A DNA stretch of 64,000 nucleotides from Spirosoma aureum (GTDB lineage Bacteria > Bacteroidota > Bacteroidia > Cytophagales > Spirosomataceae), in the NCBI RefSeq assembly GCF_011604685.1, contig NZ_CP050063.1:8287001-8351000 (forward strand). The letters are read 5' to 3'. A program made the position numbers and the translations under genes. The stretch's first letter is position 1; each line of letters opens with the position of its first letter. The notes under the pieces were generated by a model. The model saw nothing but the letters and a program-made list of their open reading frames with translations. It did no database searches and was not told where the DNA came from. Below are positions 8,701 to 17,810 of this stretch, piece after piece.

Positions 8701-11700
8701 GCTGGCGGCTGGGGGCAACTCCCCAACAGTTTCCGCAAGGTTCATTCCAGACTCCGCTGGAATCAGCCTATAACCGGGCCCGGATGTCGGTCTACTCCGT
8801 CGACCCGACTCTCTATACGCCCGGCTCGCAGGGTGTCGTATCGAATGTCGATCCGGATGAGGTCAAGAAAAACGTCTATGAACGGTATTTCCTACCGCAG
8901 GACTTGTTCCCCGGTCGGTCGGTTCGACCCGTCCAGCTACCCGAGAGTATTCTGGATGTATCGTATTTTCCGGCAGAACGGGGTATGTACAATTACAACC
9001 CCAACCTTGACCCGAACGGCCGATTACCCAATCCAAAGCAAAATTTCGGGGCTGTTACACGAGCGATTGCATCGGATATCGACTTCGATAATGCCAACAT
9101 TGAAAACCTTACATTCTGGCTCATGGACCCCTTTGTTCAGGGCACTGCGGGGGTAGTACGGGGTAGTGGCGATCCTACCGTTCAGAATACGAACAACACA
9201 ACCGGTGGTAAGCTGATCTTCAACATCGGCGACGTTTCGGAAGATGTCATTAAAGACAGTCGTTATGAGTTTGAGAACGGTTTCCCAATCGATTCAACGG
9301 TTAATTCACGCAATCCAGGAACGGAGCAAACTGCCTGGGGCCGCGCACCGAATCAACAGTTTGTCACAAACGCTTTCCAGAGCGGAGGTCGCGACAGGCA
9401 GGATATTGGTCTGGACGGTTTAGGGAATACAGCCGAAAAGACCCGTTTCCAGAGTTATTTAAATACGATCCGGACCAGAGTTACCAATCCAACGGCGCTT
9501 TCTGCCATTGAACAGGACCCGGCTGGTGATGACTTTAAATTCTACCTGGGCGAAGAAGCCGACCAGCAGAGATACATCGTAGCCCGGTATAAAAATTACA
9601 TGGGCATGGAAAATAACTCGCCCGAAAATACGTCTACGAATCAGTTTTTAACTCCAGCGTCGTCGACATTACCCGACATTGAAGACCTCAACATCGACAA
9701 TACGATCAACGATACCGAAGCTTATTATGAATATGAACTTGATCTGCGTCCGGGCAAACTGGCCGTTGGTCAGAATAAATATATTGTCGATCAGGTGACG
9801 GTTCAATCAGACAATGTGCCAGGAGGTTTTGTTACCTGGTATCAGTTCCGGATTCCGATTCGGGAGCCAACACGTAAAGTAGGGGGTATCAATGGCTTTA
9901 AATCCATGCGATTTATCCGGATGTACATGACGGATTTCGAACAGCCGGTTGTCATGCGGTTTGCGGAATTACAAATGGAAGCCAACCAATACCGTAAGTA
10001 TACTGGAGACCTGAATCAGCGTGGTTTACAGGAAGTTCCAGAACCCTACGACGCCCAGTTTACTGTTTCGACGGTTAACATCGAGGAAAACAGCAGTACG
10101 CAGGCAGCTCAGCAGGGAGGAGAAAAATACATCTACACCGTTCCGCCGGGTTACGTTCGCGACCGCGATTATACACAGGTCAGTCAGGTCGAACTGAATG
10201 AACAGTCGATGCGCATGAGCGTAACCAACCTGCGCGACGGCGACTCGCGTGGTGCTTTCCGTAATACGAACATGGACTTGCTGTTCCGCGAACGGATCAA
10301 GATGTTCGTTCACATGCACAATCCCGATAAAGAAGACGGTCAGGTATCCGCTTTCGTTCGGTTAGGCACCGATTATACGGATAACTATTACGAAATCGAA
10401 ATTCCGAATCTCATCCATACTCCGCCGAACCTCACGGGTGATGCGGCCACTGATGAAGCGTTACGCCTACAGGTCTGGCCCGAAGCCAACAACCTGGATC
10501 TGGCACTGGAGGAACTGATCAATTTGAAAGCGAGTCGCAACCGCGAGCTTACCCGCCGAACCTCACTGCCCTATAGCCTGATGTCGGCCGACGGGCATTA
10601 TAGACTCACGGTAGTTGGAAATCCGGATTTGAGTGCAGTGCAGTCAGTCATGATCGGGATGCGAAACCCCAGGATAATTGGCGATGGGGAACGACCGAAG
10701 TCATTTACAATTTGGGTCGATGAGCTACGGGCATATGGCTATGATCAGCATGCCGGGATGGCTGCCATTGGGTTTGTGAACATGAAACTGGCCGATGTGG
10801 CAACCGTAACGGCTTCCGGCCGAATAACGACCTTTGGCTTTGGTGGTGTACAGACTCGTATCGGTGATCGTGCCCGCGAAACAACCTCGGAATTTGGTGT
10901 TTCATCGGCGATCTCACTGGACAAATTCCTGCCGCAAAACTGGGGATTCCGGATTCCGTTGTATGTCAATTACGATCACCGGAATGTAGATCCTCATTTT
11001 GACCCGCTAGACCCAGATACGCCCCTGGAAACGTCGCTGTCAACAAAAGCCGAAGGAAACGAGCGGAATAGCTATCGCCAGTTAGTGCAGGATAATACCA
11101 CACGAAGGGGCTATAACTTCTCAAACGTTCGAAAGGTAAAGACCAGTCCAACTGCGAAATCACATTTCTACGATTTCGAGAACCTGTCGTTTACCTATGC
11201 TTATAACGACATGAAGCGGACCAACATCCTGACGCAGGAGTATCTGCAGCAGCAGACGCGTGGTGGTATTGCGTATACGTATAGTGGTCAGCCCAAAACG
11301 TTCGAGCCATTCCGGAATAAAGCCTCTTTCGATGCGCCTTACCTGCGCTGGCTGAAAGATTTTAACCTGACCCCATTGCCAACGCTCGTTTCGATTCGAA
11401 CGGATATGGACAGGAGTTTCATTAAAACACAACTCCGCTCTTCGGACCTGACAACCAATGGTATAGCGCCACAATACGAAAAATATTTCCTGTTCAATCG
11501 GTATTATGATCTGACATGGAACCTGACTCGAAGTCTGGTACTAACGTATAAAGCGCAGGCTAATGCCATTATTGACGAACCGGCGGGCGACATAAATACG
11601 CAGGCCAAACGCGATTCCATTATTAATAGCATCAAACACCTGGGCCGGATGAAGAACTTTGTGCAGGACATCCGGGCTACCTATCGTTTACCGCTCGACA

Positions 11701-13337
11701 AAATTCCGCTACTCGACTGGATGTCTGCCGATGCTATTTATGGGGTTGGTTACCAGTTTCAGGCAAACTCATTTGGTGTTGCTGACTCGTCGGGCGTGCC
11801 GTTTGGAAACATCCTGCGTAACAATCGCGAACGGGGTGTTACGGGCCGTGTCGACTTGATTCGGCTTTACAACAAAATCCGTTACCTGCGTTTTGCCAAT
11901 ACGCCCTCCCCTATCCGCAAAAACTTCGCCCGTAACCCCGGTGATATTGAAGATATTGAGCGAAGTGAAAGTAAGGTCCTGAAAAACTTCACGCGGGCAC
12001 TTTTAACCGTGCGGGGCATCAATTTCTCCTATACCATTCAGGAGTCTACGATTCTGCCGGGCTTTCTGCCTACACCCAGGTTCTTTGGTTTAAGTCGTGA
12101 AAATGCCCCCGGACTCGGGTTCGTTTTGGGCGGTCAGGATTACAACATTGCTTACAAAGCGGCCCAGAAAGGCTGGCTATCGCCGAGTACGGTGCAGAAT
12201 ACGGCTTTCCAACAGACAATTGCCAAAAATTTCAGCGCCCGAACTACCCTGGAACCATTCAAAGATTTCAGGATGCAGGTCGAATGGCGGCTAACGCGCT
12301 CGGACGCCTATCAGGAATATTACCGACCAGCCACGCAGGGTGGGCCTTTTGAGACGCAGTCACCTGTCCGAAACGGTCAGTTCAGTATGTCGTTCTGGTC
12401 ATTCCGAACAGCATTTATCGGTCTGCGGAAAGATAATACGTCACCGATTTTCGATCGTTTTGAAGAATATCGCCAATATTTTCTCGACCGTCTGACGAAC
12501 CTCAATAAAGAAGGTGTTGGCCAGTATACAAAGACATCGCAGGACGTGTTGATTCCGGCTTTCTTTGCTGCCTATAGCGGACAACCGAAAGAGAAGGCGC
12601 AACTGTCACCCTTCTATAGTTTCCCACTGCCCAACTGGCGAATCGATTATAATGGCCTGTCAGGGCTGGATTTTATTCGAAAGAAATTCAGCGCTTTTAC
12701 GATTACCCATAGCTATTCATCAAACTACAGCGTCGGCAATTTCATTTCCAATCTCGAATATGGGGCTGCCTACGTAAACCTGGCTGTGCAGAACTTTTCA
12801 CCGGCGGCCATCGTAAATCAGTTGAATCAGTATGTGCCTGTGGTTGCCATGAGTACGATCACCATGTCGGAGAAATTTGCGCCAATGCTTGGGGTTCAAT
12901 TCCAGACAAAAAGCCGCGTTACTGGCCGACTGGAATACAACCAAAGTCGTGATATTGCGCTGAGCCTGTCGAACTCGCAGGTAGCCGAATTGAGCAATAA
13001 AGACCTGACGGCTTCGATTGGCTTTACTCGTCAGAATGTGCGGATTCCGTTCCGCATCAATGGTGCCTATAAACGGCTCAAAAACGACCTGACTTTTTCC
13101 TGCAATGTAACGTTCCGGGATACCCGCTCCATCCAACGGAAGCTGGACGCCGAACAGATAATTACGGCTGGAAACGTAAACTTCCAGTTACGTCCGCAGA
13201 TCAGCTATATCGTAAATCGCCGGTTAAACTTCAATTTCTATTTCGACCGGACGTTCAATGATCCGCTGGTGTCGAACTCGTTCCGGCGGGCAACCACGGC
13301 GGGTGGCATTCAGGTGAAGTTCAATCTGGCCGAATAA
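5715..13337 (+). CDS. sprA: SprA, type IX secretion outer-membrane translocon
   Basis: SprA is the very large beta-barrel channel of the type IX secretion system, which passes cargo with C-terminal sorting domains across the outer membrane and is needed for gliding. The product from ATG 5715 is about 2540 residues, in the SprA size range (roughly 2400). It has an N-terminal hydrophobic signal (TLIPILWIVLGTGLAIAQ), a segment ILRDPKGVSTDFHFDP typical of SprA N-termini, repeated SprA_N-type regions, and a long series of alternating strands ending in FNLAE. An unusual Pro-rich NLP run lies at about residues 350-380. Other starts in frame are ATG 5682 and TTG 5610; 5715 gives the most compact leader. 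It stands downstream of ruvA (beyond the island) and upstream of gcvH. Confidence 0.95.
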   Translation: MNTCFPAVGRIVFTRNRTLIPILWIVLGTGLAIAQNQPTPTRRGAAGRRQQAAQDSARAEARRRATMRADSIKQAIKDRTDSIRAVRSANRRPTVNWPDRRATRFSERPSRSPFILRDPKGVSTDFHFDPEGKVNIAERVRSGVSLSGPPTPNSVQGRTNIATPGSSTAVFPDAAAPSTTPPGTISPGIPVPGLALPPSQFGMPYRPSESVPLSTYNQLQNQRVGQNVLREYSARSEGQSAVTGRGLIPKLELPPVIDRLFGGSNIDFKPNGFVTLDFGYLYQFIDNPVLPIRQRRNGNFLFNEQISINFNGKIGEKLGVLANFDTKASFNFENALKVNYKPGGGLPAFGTGQGLPNLPNLPTTPNLPGVPGANGSLPGFTPQNESILQGLEVGNISWAVNSQLIPGVQNLFGVKSQLRFGKLNATVVLSQQRSRKAEIVLRGGTSNRPFEIRADQYDENRHFFLSQFFRNIYEQSLKSLPQVTSGVNVTRIEVYVTNRTNTTESLRNIVGFQDLGEGNPYNQTNANLQPFSRNARTPADNAANGLFTKLTGNANAPFRQVDQTSDQLTTSYGLAKGTDYDFLRGSKRLTDREYKLQADLGYISLVTPLRNDEILAVAYEYTYQGRRYKVGELTEDYQSRKDDEVLVLKLLKSSTIRNNLQLPMWNLMMKNIYSLNTAQIVRQGFQLRIIYKDDLTGIDNPNLQEGRLTQNRPLVQVFGMDRLNQQLDAQPDGNFDFVENITVDSRYGKVIFPVLEPFGSYLERQFGADEDALKAKYVFNQLYKTTLADAQQQADRNKFFLKGSFQSGSGAEVQLPYGVNEQSITVTAGGVPLSPGADYVFEAQTGRLRIVNESVSNSGREIRISYEQPDLFQNQIRSLIGTHLDYTINRDISLGFTAMHMKETPAGYLTRVALGNEPVNNTILGLSANIRKDVPGLTRLLDKLPMVQTKELSTIQVSGEVAQLLPGTNPRARNESYLDDFEAARTIFDLTRQPTRWRLGATPQQFPQGSFQTPLESAYNRARMSVYSVDPTLYTPGSQGVVSNVDPDEVKKNVYERYFLPQDLFPGRSVRPVQLPESILDVSYFPAERGMYNYNPNLDPNGRLPNPKQNFGAVTRAIASDIDFDNANIENLTFWLMDPFVQGTAGVVRGSGDPTVQNTNNTTGGKLIFNIGDVSEDVIKDSRYEFENGFPIDSTVNSRNPGTEQTAWGRAPNQQFVTNAFQSGGRDRQDIGLDGLGNTAEKTRFQSYLNTIRTRVTNPTALSAIEQDPAGDDFKFYLGEEADQQRYIVARYKNYMGMENNSPENTSTNQFLTPASSTLPDIEDLNIDNTINDTEAYYEYELDLRPGKLAVGQNKYIVDQVTVQSDNVPGGFVTWYQFRIPIREPTRKVGGINGFKSMRFIRMYMTDFEQPVVMRFAELQMEANQYRKYTGDLNQRGLQEVPEPYDAQFTVSTVNIEENSSTQAAQQGGEKYIYTVPPGYVRDRDYTQVSQVELNEQSMRMSVTNLRDGDSRGAFRNTNMDLLFRERIKMFVHMHNPDKEDGQVSAFVRLGTDYTDNYYEIEIPNLIHTPPNLTGDAATDEALRLQVWPEANNLDLALEELINLKASRNRELTRRTSLPYSLMSADGHYRLTVVGNPDLSAVQSVMIGMRNPRIIGDGERPKSFTIWVDELRAYGYDQHAGMAAIGFVNMKLADVATVTASGRITTFGFGGVQTRIGDRARETTSEFGVSSAISLDKFLPQNWGFRIPLYVNYDHRNVDPHFDPLDPDTPLETSLSTKAEGNERNSYRQLVQDNTTRRGYNFSNVRKVKTSPTAKSHFYDFENLSFTYAYNDMKRTNILTQEYLQQQTRGGIAYTYSGQPKTFEPFRNKASFDAPYLRWLKDFNLTPLPTLVSIRTDMDRSFIKTQLRSSDLTTNGIAPQYEKYFLFNRYYDLTWNLTRSLVLTYKAQANAIIDEPAGDINTQAKRDSIINSIKHLGRMKNFVQDIRATYRLPLDKIPLLDWMSADAIYGVGYQFQANSFGVADSSGVPFGNILRNNRERGVTGRVDLIRLYNKIRYLRFANTPSPIRKNFARNPGDIEDIERSESKVLKNFTRALLTVRGINFSYTIQESTILPGFLPTPRFFGLSRENAPGLGFVLGGQDYNIAYKAAQKGWLSPSTVQNTAFQQTIAKNFSARTTLEPFKDFRMQVEWRLTRSDAYQEYYRPATQGGPFETQSPVRNGQFSMSFWSFRTAFIGLRKDNTSPIFDRFEEYRQYFLDRLTNLNKEGVGQYTKTSQDVLIPAFFAAYSGQPKEKAQLSPFYSFPLPNWRIDYNGLSGLDFIRKKFSAFTITHSYSSNYSVGNFISNLEYGAAYVNLAVQNFSPAAIVNQLNQYVPVVAMSTITMSEKFAPMLGVQFQTKSRVTGRLEYNQSRDIALSLSNSQVAELSNKDLTASIGFTRQNVRIPFRINGAYKRLKNDLTFSCNVTFRDTRSIQRKLDAEQIITAGNVNFQLRPQISYIVNRRLNFNFYFDRTFNDPLVSNSFRRATTAGGIQVKFNLAE

Positions 13338-13401
13338 CGGCATTGGCTATTTGTAGAGACCGGAACAGCACGTTTCGGCACTACAAATAGCCAATGCCGT
13401 T
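13336..13401. terminator. Long hairpin at the sprA stop codon
   Basis: Perfect 21-base arms (13336-13356 and 13381-13401) begin within the sprA TAA. The 24-base loop contains a second stem (CCGGAA with TTTCGG, one G-U pair), so the whole folds as one long rod. There is no strong U-run after it, so it may be a REP-like intergenic element as well as a terminator. Confidence 0.65.
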
Positions 13402-13647
13402 TGTAATGCCCAACAGACGGCAACGTATTTTGCTGATAAGCATATTGCTCAACGGTTACGGATCATCGCTTGTATTGAGCCGAAATCGATATGCTATTTT
13501 TTGCTAATCGGCTTAAGCGTTGGCAATAACTGGCAGGCTCCCAACGCTCATAGCAAACCCATCTCCCTGCCGAAAAATTGCTTTACAATTCGGTCAACAA
13601 AGTTGACCGTTTGCTGGTTGACTTTATGTACATTAACAAAAGAGACC

Positions 13648-14706
13648 ATGAACTACAATTTTCTCGGTAACACCGGAGTCCAGGTGTCCGAAATCTGTCT
13701 GGGTACCATGACCTTTGGTGGTGATGGCCATTGGCAGGCAATTGGTGAACTCCAGCAGGATAGTGTCAATGAGATTATCAAAACCGCTGTCGATGAAGGT
13801 ATTAATTTCATCGATACCGCCAACGTTTATTCATTCGGAAAGTCAGAGTCGCTTTTAGGCGAGGCTCTCAAAAGCCTGGGATTATCGCGAAGTGAGCTCG
13901 TTATTGCAACCAAAGTTCGGGGGCGAATGGGCGAGGGCAAAAACCAGGTTGGGCTGGGCCGTTTACAAATCATTCAGCAACTGGACGACAGTCTGAAGCG
14001 GTTACAGACAGACTATGTCGATTTGTACCAGATTCATGGTTTCGATTCGTCAACACCATTGGAAGAGACCATGCGTGGACTGGAAGATGTAGTGCGCAGT
14101 GGTAAAGTTCGCTACATTGGCTGTTCAAATCTGGCTGCCTGGCAAATCATGAAAGCAAATGGTATTGCCGACAAGTATGGCTGGAGTAAATTTGTTTCAA
14201 CCCAGAATTATTACTCCATTGCCGGTCGCGATCTCGAAAACGAAATCGTACCACTGGTGCAGGATCAACAGATGGCCATCTTGCCCTGGAGCCCATTGGC
14301 CGGTGGTTTCCTTTCGGGTAAATACACGCGTGATAATAAGCCCGCCGATGGGTCACGTCGTCTTAGTTTCGATTTCCCGCCCATCGATCAGGAAAAAGCC
14401 TACGATATTATCGAAGTCATGCAACGCATTGGCGAAGATCATGGCGTATCGGTAGCGCGTATTGCCCTGGCCTGGGTTCTGGCTAAACCGGGCGTAACGA
14501 GCGTGATTATTGGTGCTAAAAATACGGATCAACTAATCGACAATATTAAAGCGGCTGATCTCAGTCTGACCACCGAGCAGTTGGAACAACTCGATGAAGT
14601 TAGTGCCCGGCCCAAGCCATATCCTCAATGGATGATTGAGCGTCAGGGCCGCGACAGGCTGGCTCCCGCTAGTTTTTCGCCTACCCAGTCGACGATGGTC
14701 AAGTGA
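13648..14706 (+). CDS. Aldo/keto reductase
   Basis: A 352-residue (alpha/beta)8 barrel oxidoreductase using NADPH to reduce aldehydes or ketones. The catalytic tetrad is visible: Asp56 and Tyr61 (FIDTANVYS), Lys89 (VIATKVRG) and His130 (DLYQIHG). The C-terminal PGVTSVIIGAKNTDQLIDN segment is the cofactor-binding end of the family. It resembles the YajO/Tas-like subgroup. The frame is open upstream to 13501, but ATG 13648 gives the canonical MNYNFLGNTGVQVSEICLGT start. It lies between sprA and gcvH and looks like an added gene; the substrate is unknown. Confidence 0.93.
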   Translation: MNYNFLGNTGVQVSEICLGTMTFGGDGHWQAIGELQQDSVNEIIKTAVDEGINFIDTANVYSFGKSESLLGEALKSLGLSRSELVIATKVRGRMGEGKNQVGLGRLQIIQQLDDSLKRLQTDYVDLYQIHGFDSSTPLEETMRGLEDVVRSGKVRYIGCSNLAAWQIMKANGIADKYGWSKFVSTQNYYSIAGRDLENEIVPLVQDQQMAILPWSPLAGGFLSGKYTRDNKPADGSRRLSFDFPPIDQEKAYDIIEVMQRIGEDHGVSVARIALAWVLAKPGVTSVIIGAKNTDQLIDNIKAADLSLTTEQLEQLDEVSARPKPYPQWMIERQGRDRLAPASFSPTQSTMVK

Positions 14707-14802
14707 AGAAAGGCTGATCCATTGGAGTGAGCACAGTGCATTGCCATTTGCAAATCCGAGCTAGTCTACCGTATTTTGTGCGTATAAATCAATCACCCCG
14801 CA

Positions 14803-15186
14803 ATGAATTTTCCTGCAGAACTGAGTTATACGGAGGATCACGAGTGGATTCGGATAGAAGCTGATGGCACAGCCTTAATCGGCATTACGGACTTCGCGCA
14901 GCATGAACTGGGCGACATCGTCTATGTAGACGTTACTACCGTTGGGCAATCGCTCGCGAAAGGTGACGTTTTCGGTTCGGTTGAAGCGGTTAAAACCGTA
15001 TCTGACCTCTTTTTGCCAATTGAAGGTGAAGTATTGGAGCTAAACCCAGCGATCGAAAAGTCACCCGAATTACTGAATAGCGACCCCTATGGCGAAGGCT
15101 GGATCATTCGTGTGAAACCAGTCGACATCAATCAGAACGACGGATTGCTAAAGGCGGATGCCTATCAGGAATTGGTTGGTGCCTGA
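14803..15186 (+). CDS. gcvH: Glycine cleavage system H protein
   Basis: GcvH carries the lipoyl arm that shuttles the aminomethyl group between the P, T and L proteins of glycine cleavage. The 127-residue product has the usual length. The lipoylation lysine is Lys64 in [10 protein letters not shown], with the family's opening YTEDHEWI and the [10 protein letters not shown] end. The start is ATG 14803. The other gcv genes are not nearby, as is common when gcvH sits beside sprA in Bacteroidota. A terminator follows within 25 bases. Confidence 0.97.
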   Translation: MNFPAELSYTEDHEWIRIEADGTALIGITDFAQHELGDIVYVDVTTVGQSLAKGDVFGSVEAVKTVSDLFLPIEGEVLELNPAIEKSPELLNSDPYGEGWIIRVKPVDINQNDGLLKADAYQELVGA

Positions 15187-15209
15187 TTCACTCTTTGACA
15201 AAACTTGAG

Positions 15210-15247
15210 AAGGCTCCGCCAGGCTGACCGCCCGTGGAGCCTTTTTT
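15210..15247 (+). terminator. Rho-independent terminator after gcvH
   Basis: AAGGCTCC at 15210-15217 pairs with GGAGCCTT at 15236-15243, and a T-run follows. It separates gcvH from the downstream dihydroorotase-like gene. Confidence 0.85.
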
Positions 15248-15304
15248 ATACCTATATTTTACCCCATATCCCCCTCTTCATGAAAATAAAGAAGGGTGAA
15301 GGTT

Positions 15305-16591
15305 ATGCAACTCTTACTTCGTTCCGCCCGTATTATAGACCCCGCTTCGTTGTTCGACGGACAGCTAGTTGATCTGTTCATTATAAACGGCCTGATCCGG
15401 CAAATCGGCATTAACCTACAAGTCGATGAGGGCGTTCGTATTGTAGAAGTCGACAATTTACATGTGTCCCCAGGCTGGGTAGATATGCGCGTATCAGCGC
15501 AGGACCCTGGTTTTGAGCACAAAGAAGACATTACAAGCGTATGTCAGGCCGCAAAAGCCGGTGGTTTTACGGATATTGTGGTCCTTCCCAACACACTGCC
15601 TGTCATTGATTCGAAAGGACCACTGGGCTACATCCGGCGTATGGCCGAAGGGCAGCCTGTAAGCGTCCATGTTACGGCGGCTGTAACAAAGAAAGCGGCT
15701 GGAGAAGACTTCACCGAAATGCTCGACCTCCACCACGCCGGAGCCGTAGCGTTTACTGACGGAACTCATACGCTTCAAAATCCAGACCTGTTTCTCAAGA
15801 CATTACAATACCTTCAGCCCGTTGATGGCTTACTGATGAATCGGCCCGAGGAAACGCTGCTAACGCTTTTCGGGCAAATGCACGAAGGCATCCAGAGTAC
15901 GTTGCTTGGCCTGAAGGGGATTCCTGCTCTAGCCGAAGAATTAATGGTTGAGCGGGATTTACGGCTACTGGATTATGTGCTGGGAGCGGATAATACGCAT
16001 GTCCGCCCTGTTCTTCATTTCTCGACCATTTCATCGGCTCGTTCGGTTGAACTGATTCGTCAGGCAAAGGCCAACGGTACGCCTGTAAGTTGCGATGTTG
16101 CGGCTCATCAGCTTGTATTCGATGATTCAGCACTGGCCGGATTTGACACCAACCTGAAAGTAAATCCACCCTTCCGGTCAGTAAAGGATGTAGACGCGCT
16201 TTGGGCTGGCCTGGTCGACGGAACAATCGATGCAATTGTATCAGATCATACGCCACAGGACGCGGAAAGCAAAAATCTGGAGTTTGATCAGGCGGAGTTC
16301 GGCATCATTGGCCTGGAAACTGTTTTTGCGCTCGCAGCAACGCACAATCGAAACCTTTCGCTGTCTCAATTAATCGACAAGCTGACGATTCGTCCGAGGC
16401 ATATTCTGAGATTGCCGTCCGTAACTATTGCGGAAGGTCAACCCGCCAGCCTTACGCTATTTGATCCAGCCGGAACCTGGGTTTATGACCAAACATTCTC
16501 TAAATCAAAAAATTCGCCCTTTTTAGGTCAGACGCTTACCGGACGTGTTATCGGGACTGTGCATCAGGGTCAATTTAACCATAATGCATGA
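15305..16591 (+). CDS. Dihydroorotase homologue lacking metal ligands (probably non-catalytic)
   Basis: The 428-residue protein aligns over its length with type I dihydroorotases of the amidohydrolase superfamily (PGWVD, DPGFEHKEDI, AAKAGGFTDIVVLPNT). The DxHxH metal motif and its following substrate Arg are replaced: Asp60-Met-Arg62-Val-Ser64-Ala-Gln66. The usual HCED-type histidine region reads LLMNRPEE. His238 (LHFST) and Asp314-His315 (SDHTP) remain. Loss of both HxH histidines predicts no zinc site and no ordinary dihydroorotase activity. The nearest known idea is the pseudo-dihydroorotase that scaffolds aspartate carbamoyltransferase. Start ATG 15305 was chosen over GTG 15296. It overlaps the next gene by four bases (ATGA). 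Confidence 0.85.
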   Translation: MQLLLRSARIIDPASLFDGQLVDLFIINGLIRQIGINLQVDEGVRIVEVDNLHVSPGWVDMRVSAQDPGFEHKEDITSVCQAAKAGGFTDIVVLPNTLPVIDSKGPLGYIRRMAEGQPVSVHVTAAVTKKAAGEDFTEMLDLHHAGAVAFTDGTHTLQNPDLFLKTLQYLQPVDGLLMNRPEETLLTLFGQMHEGIQSTLLGLKGIPALAEELMVERDLRLLDYVLGADNTHVRPVLHFSTISSARSVELIRQAKANGTPVSCDVAAHQLVFDDSALAGFDTNLKVNPPFRSVKDVDALWAGLVDGTIDAIVSDHTPQDAESKNLEFDQAEFGIIGLETVFALAATHNRNLSLSQLIDKLTIRPRHILRLPSVTIAEGQPASLTLFDPAGTWVYDQTFSKSKNSPFLGQTLTGRVIGTVHQGQFNHNA

Positions 16592-17139
16592 AAGCTATCC
16601 TCGCTTATTTCAATCATCCGTTGTTAAAGATTCCGCTTCTTAGCGGGCTGGCTACGGGTGTTTTATGTTTTCTCTATTTTCTGGCGCTTTATGCACTGGG
16701 GATAGCGCCACTCGGCAATATTCGGGTTTTGGATTTCGGCATTCACATCATCATGATGATAGCTGCCGTTTGGTATTATCGAAAATACATCGGCCACGGC
16801 ATGCTGCATCTTTGGGAAGGCATAACGATTTGCTACGTGCTGAATACCATTGCAGCTCTGGTGACCGCCTGGCTTATTTATTTCTTTGTGACCCAGGTCA
16901 ATCCGGATGTCTTTGCTGAGTACGTCGTTAATTCTAAAAAATTACTGCTCGAAGGCAAGAAACAATTAGTTGATCAGTTTGGACCCGATACGTTCAACGA
17001 CCAATGGTCAAAGGTTTCGAACATGACACCCGGTGTACTGCTTCCTGACGAGTTGACGAAAAAAACGGCACTGGCAGTACTGCCAGTCCTCATTATTTCG
17101 CTGATTTTCCGCAAGCAGGATTACAACGTTTTGCAGTAG
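16588..17139 (+). CDS. DUF4199 membrane protein
   Basis: A 183-residue protein with hydrophobic segments at about 14-36, 47-63, 78-100 and 158-173, and a soluble stretch between the third and fourth (AEYVVNSKKLLLEGKK onward). This is the DUF4199 pattern, common in Bacteroidota, with unknown function. Its ATG overlaps the stop of the dihydroorotase homologue, so the two are probably translationally coupled. It resembles the next gene in layout, which suggests an old duplication. Confidence 0.8.
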   Translation: MKAILAYFNHPLLKIPLLSGLATGVLCFLYFLALYALGIAPLGNIRVLDFGIHIIMMIAAVWYYRKYIGHGMLHLWEGITICYVLNTIAALVTAWLIYFFVTQVNPDVFAEYVVNSKKLLLEGKKQLVDQFGPDTFNDQWSKVSNMTPGVLLPDELTKKTALAVLPVLIISLIFRKQDYNVLQ

Positions 17140-17197
17140 ATCTGACGACAAAAAACATTCTCCTTACACTGTTTTGTTAGCCTAGCCCGATACGAAT

Positions 17198-17719
17198 ATG
17201 AACGAACAACCCTCCTCCACCCGCATTGCGTTGAAATGGGGGCTCTTTCTCGGTTTAGCCCTGATCGCCATCACGCTGGTGATGTACCTCACCGATCAGG
17301 CAGGTAATGGCTGGTTTAATCTATTGACTCTCGTTGCTATGGTTGCTTTTTTAATACTGGCCATGCGAGACTATAGGACAAGTACAGGTGGCTACATGAG
17401 CTATGGCGAAGGGTTCGGTATTGGCGCACTCTTATCGGCCGTCGGAGGATTATTATCGGCTGCGTTTATTACTTTCTACAACGTCGTTATTGATCCTACT
17501 ATTCAGCAACGGGCTTTTGAACAGGCACGCGAAAAGCTGGAAGAACAGGGAAAATTATCCGATGAGCAGATTGATCAGGCCCTCGAATTTTCACAAAAAT
17601 TTCAATCACCGGGCTTTACCTTCATTGCTGGTGTGTTCGGTACGCTCATCTTCGGGGCTCTTTTGTCATTAATTATTGCCGCATTTATACGCCGGAATAA
17701 AACCAATCCGTTTGAATAA
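17198..17719 (+). CDS. DUF4199 membrane protein, second copy
   Basis: A 173-residue inner-membrane protein with helices at about 12-30, 39-56, 72-95 and 140-163 and an acidic, Gln-rich loop (EQAREKLEEQGKLSDEQIDQ) between the third and fourth. The glycine-rich YMSYGEGFGIGALLSAVGGLLS segment around helix 3 is typical of DUF4199. The start is ATG 17198. It follows its paralogue by 58 bases on the same strand. Function is unknown; its place between the dihydroorotase homologue and the GldF-like gene is the only hint. Confidence 0.85.
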   Translation: MNEQPSSTRIALKWGLFLGLALIAITLVMYLTDQAGNGWFNLLTLVAMVAFLILAMRDYRTSTGGYMSYGEGFGIGALLSAVGGLLSAAFITFYNVVIDPTIQQRAFEQAREKLEEQGKLSDEQIDQALEFSQKFQSPGFTFIAGVFGTLIFGALLSLIIAAFIRRNKTNPFE

Positions 17720-17793
17720 ACAGGTAATTAGGTAACTTGGTAATTCAATTATAGTCTTTTCGTATATACTGTATAATTACCTAATCACTGTTT
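17718..17793. repeat. Imperfect intergenic inverted repeat
   Basis: AAACAGGTAATTAGGTAA (17718-17735) faces a near-complement at 17777-17793. The arms are made of repeated short words (GGTAATT, AGGTAA), like other intergenic palindromes in this window. Confidence 0.5.
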
Positions 17794-17810
17794 ACATAAT
17801 TAAAAACCCT

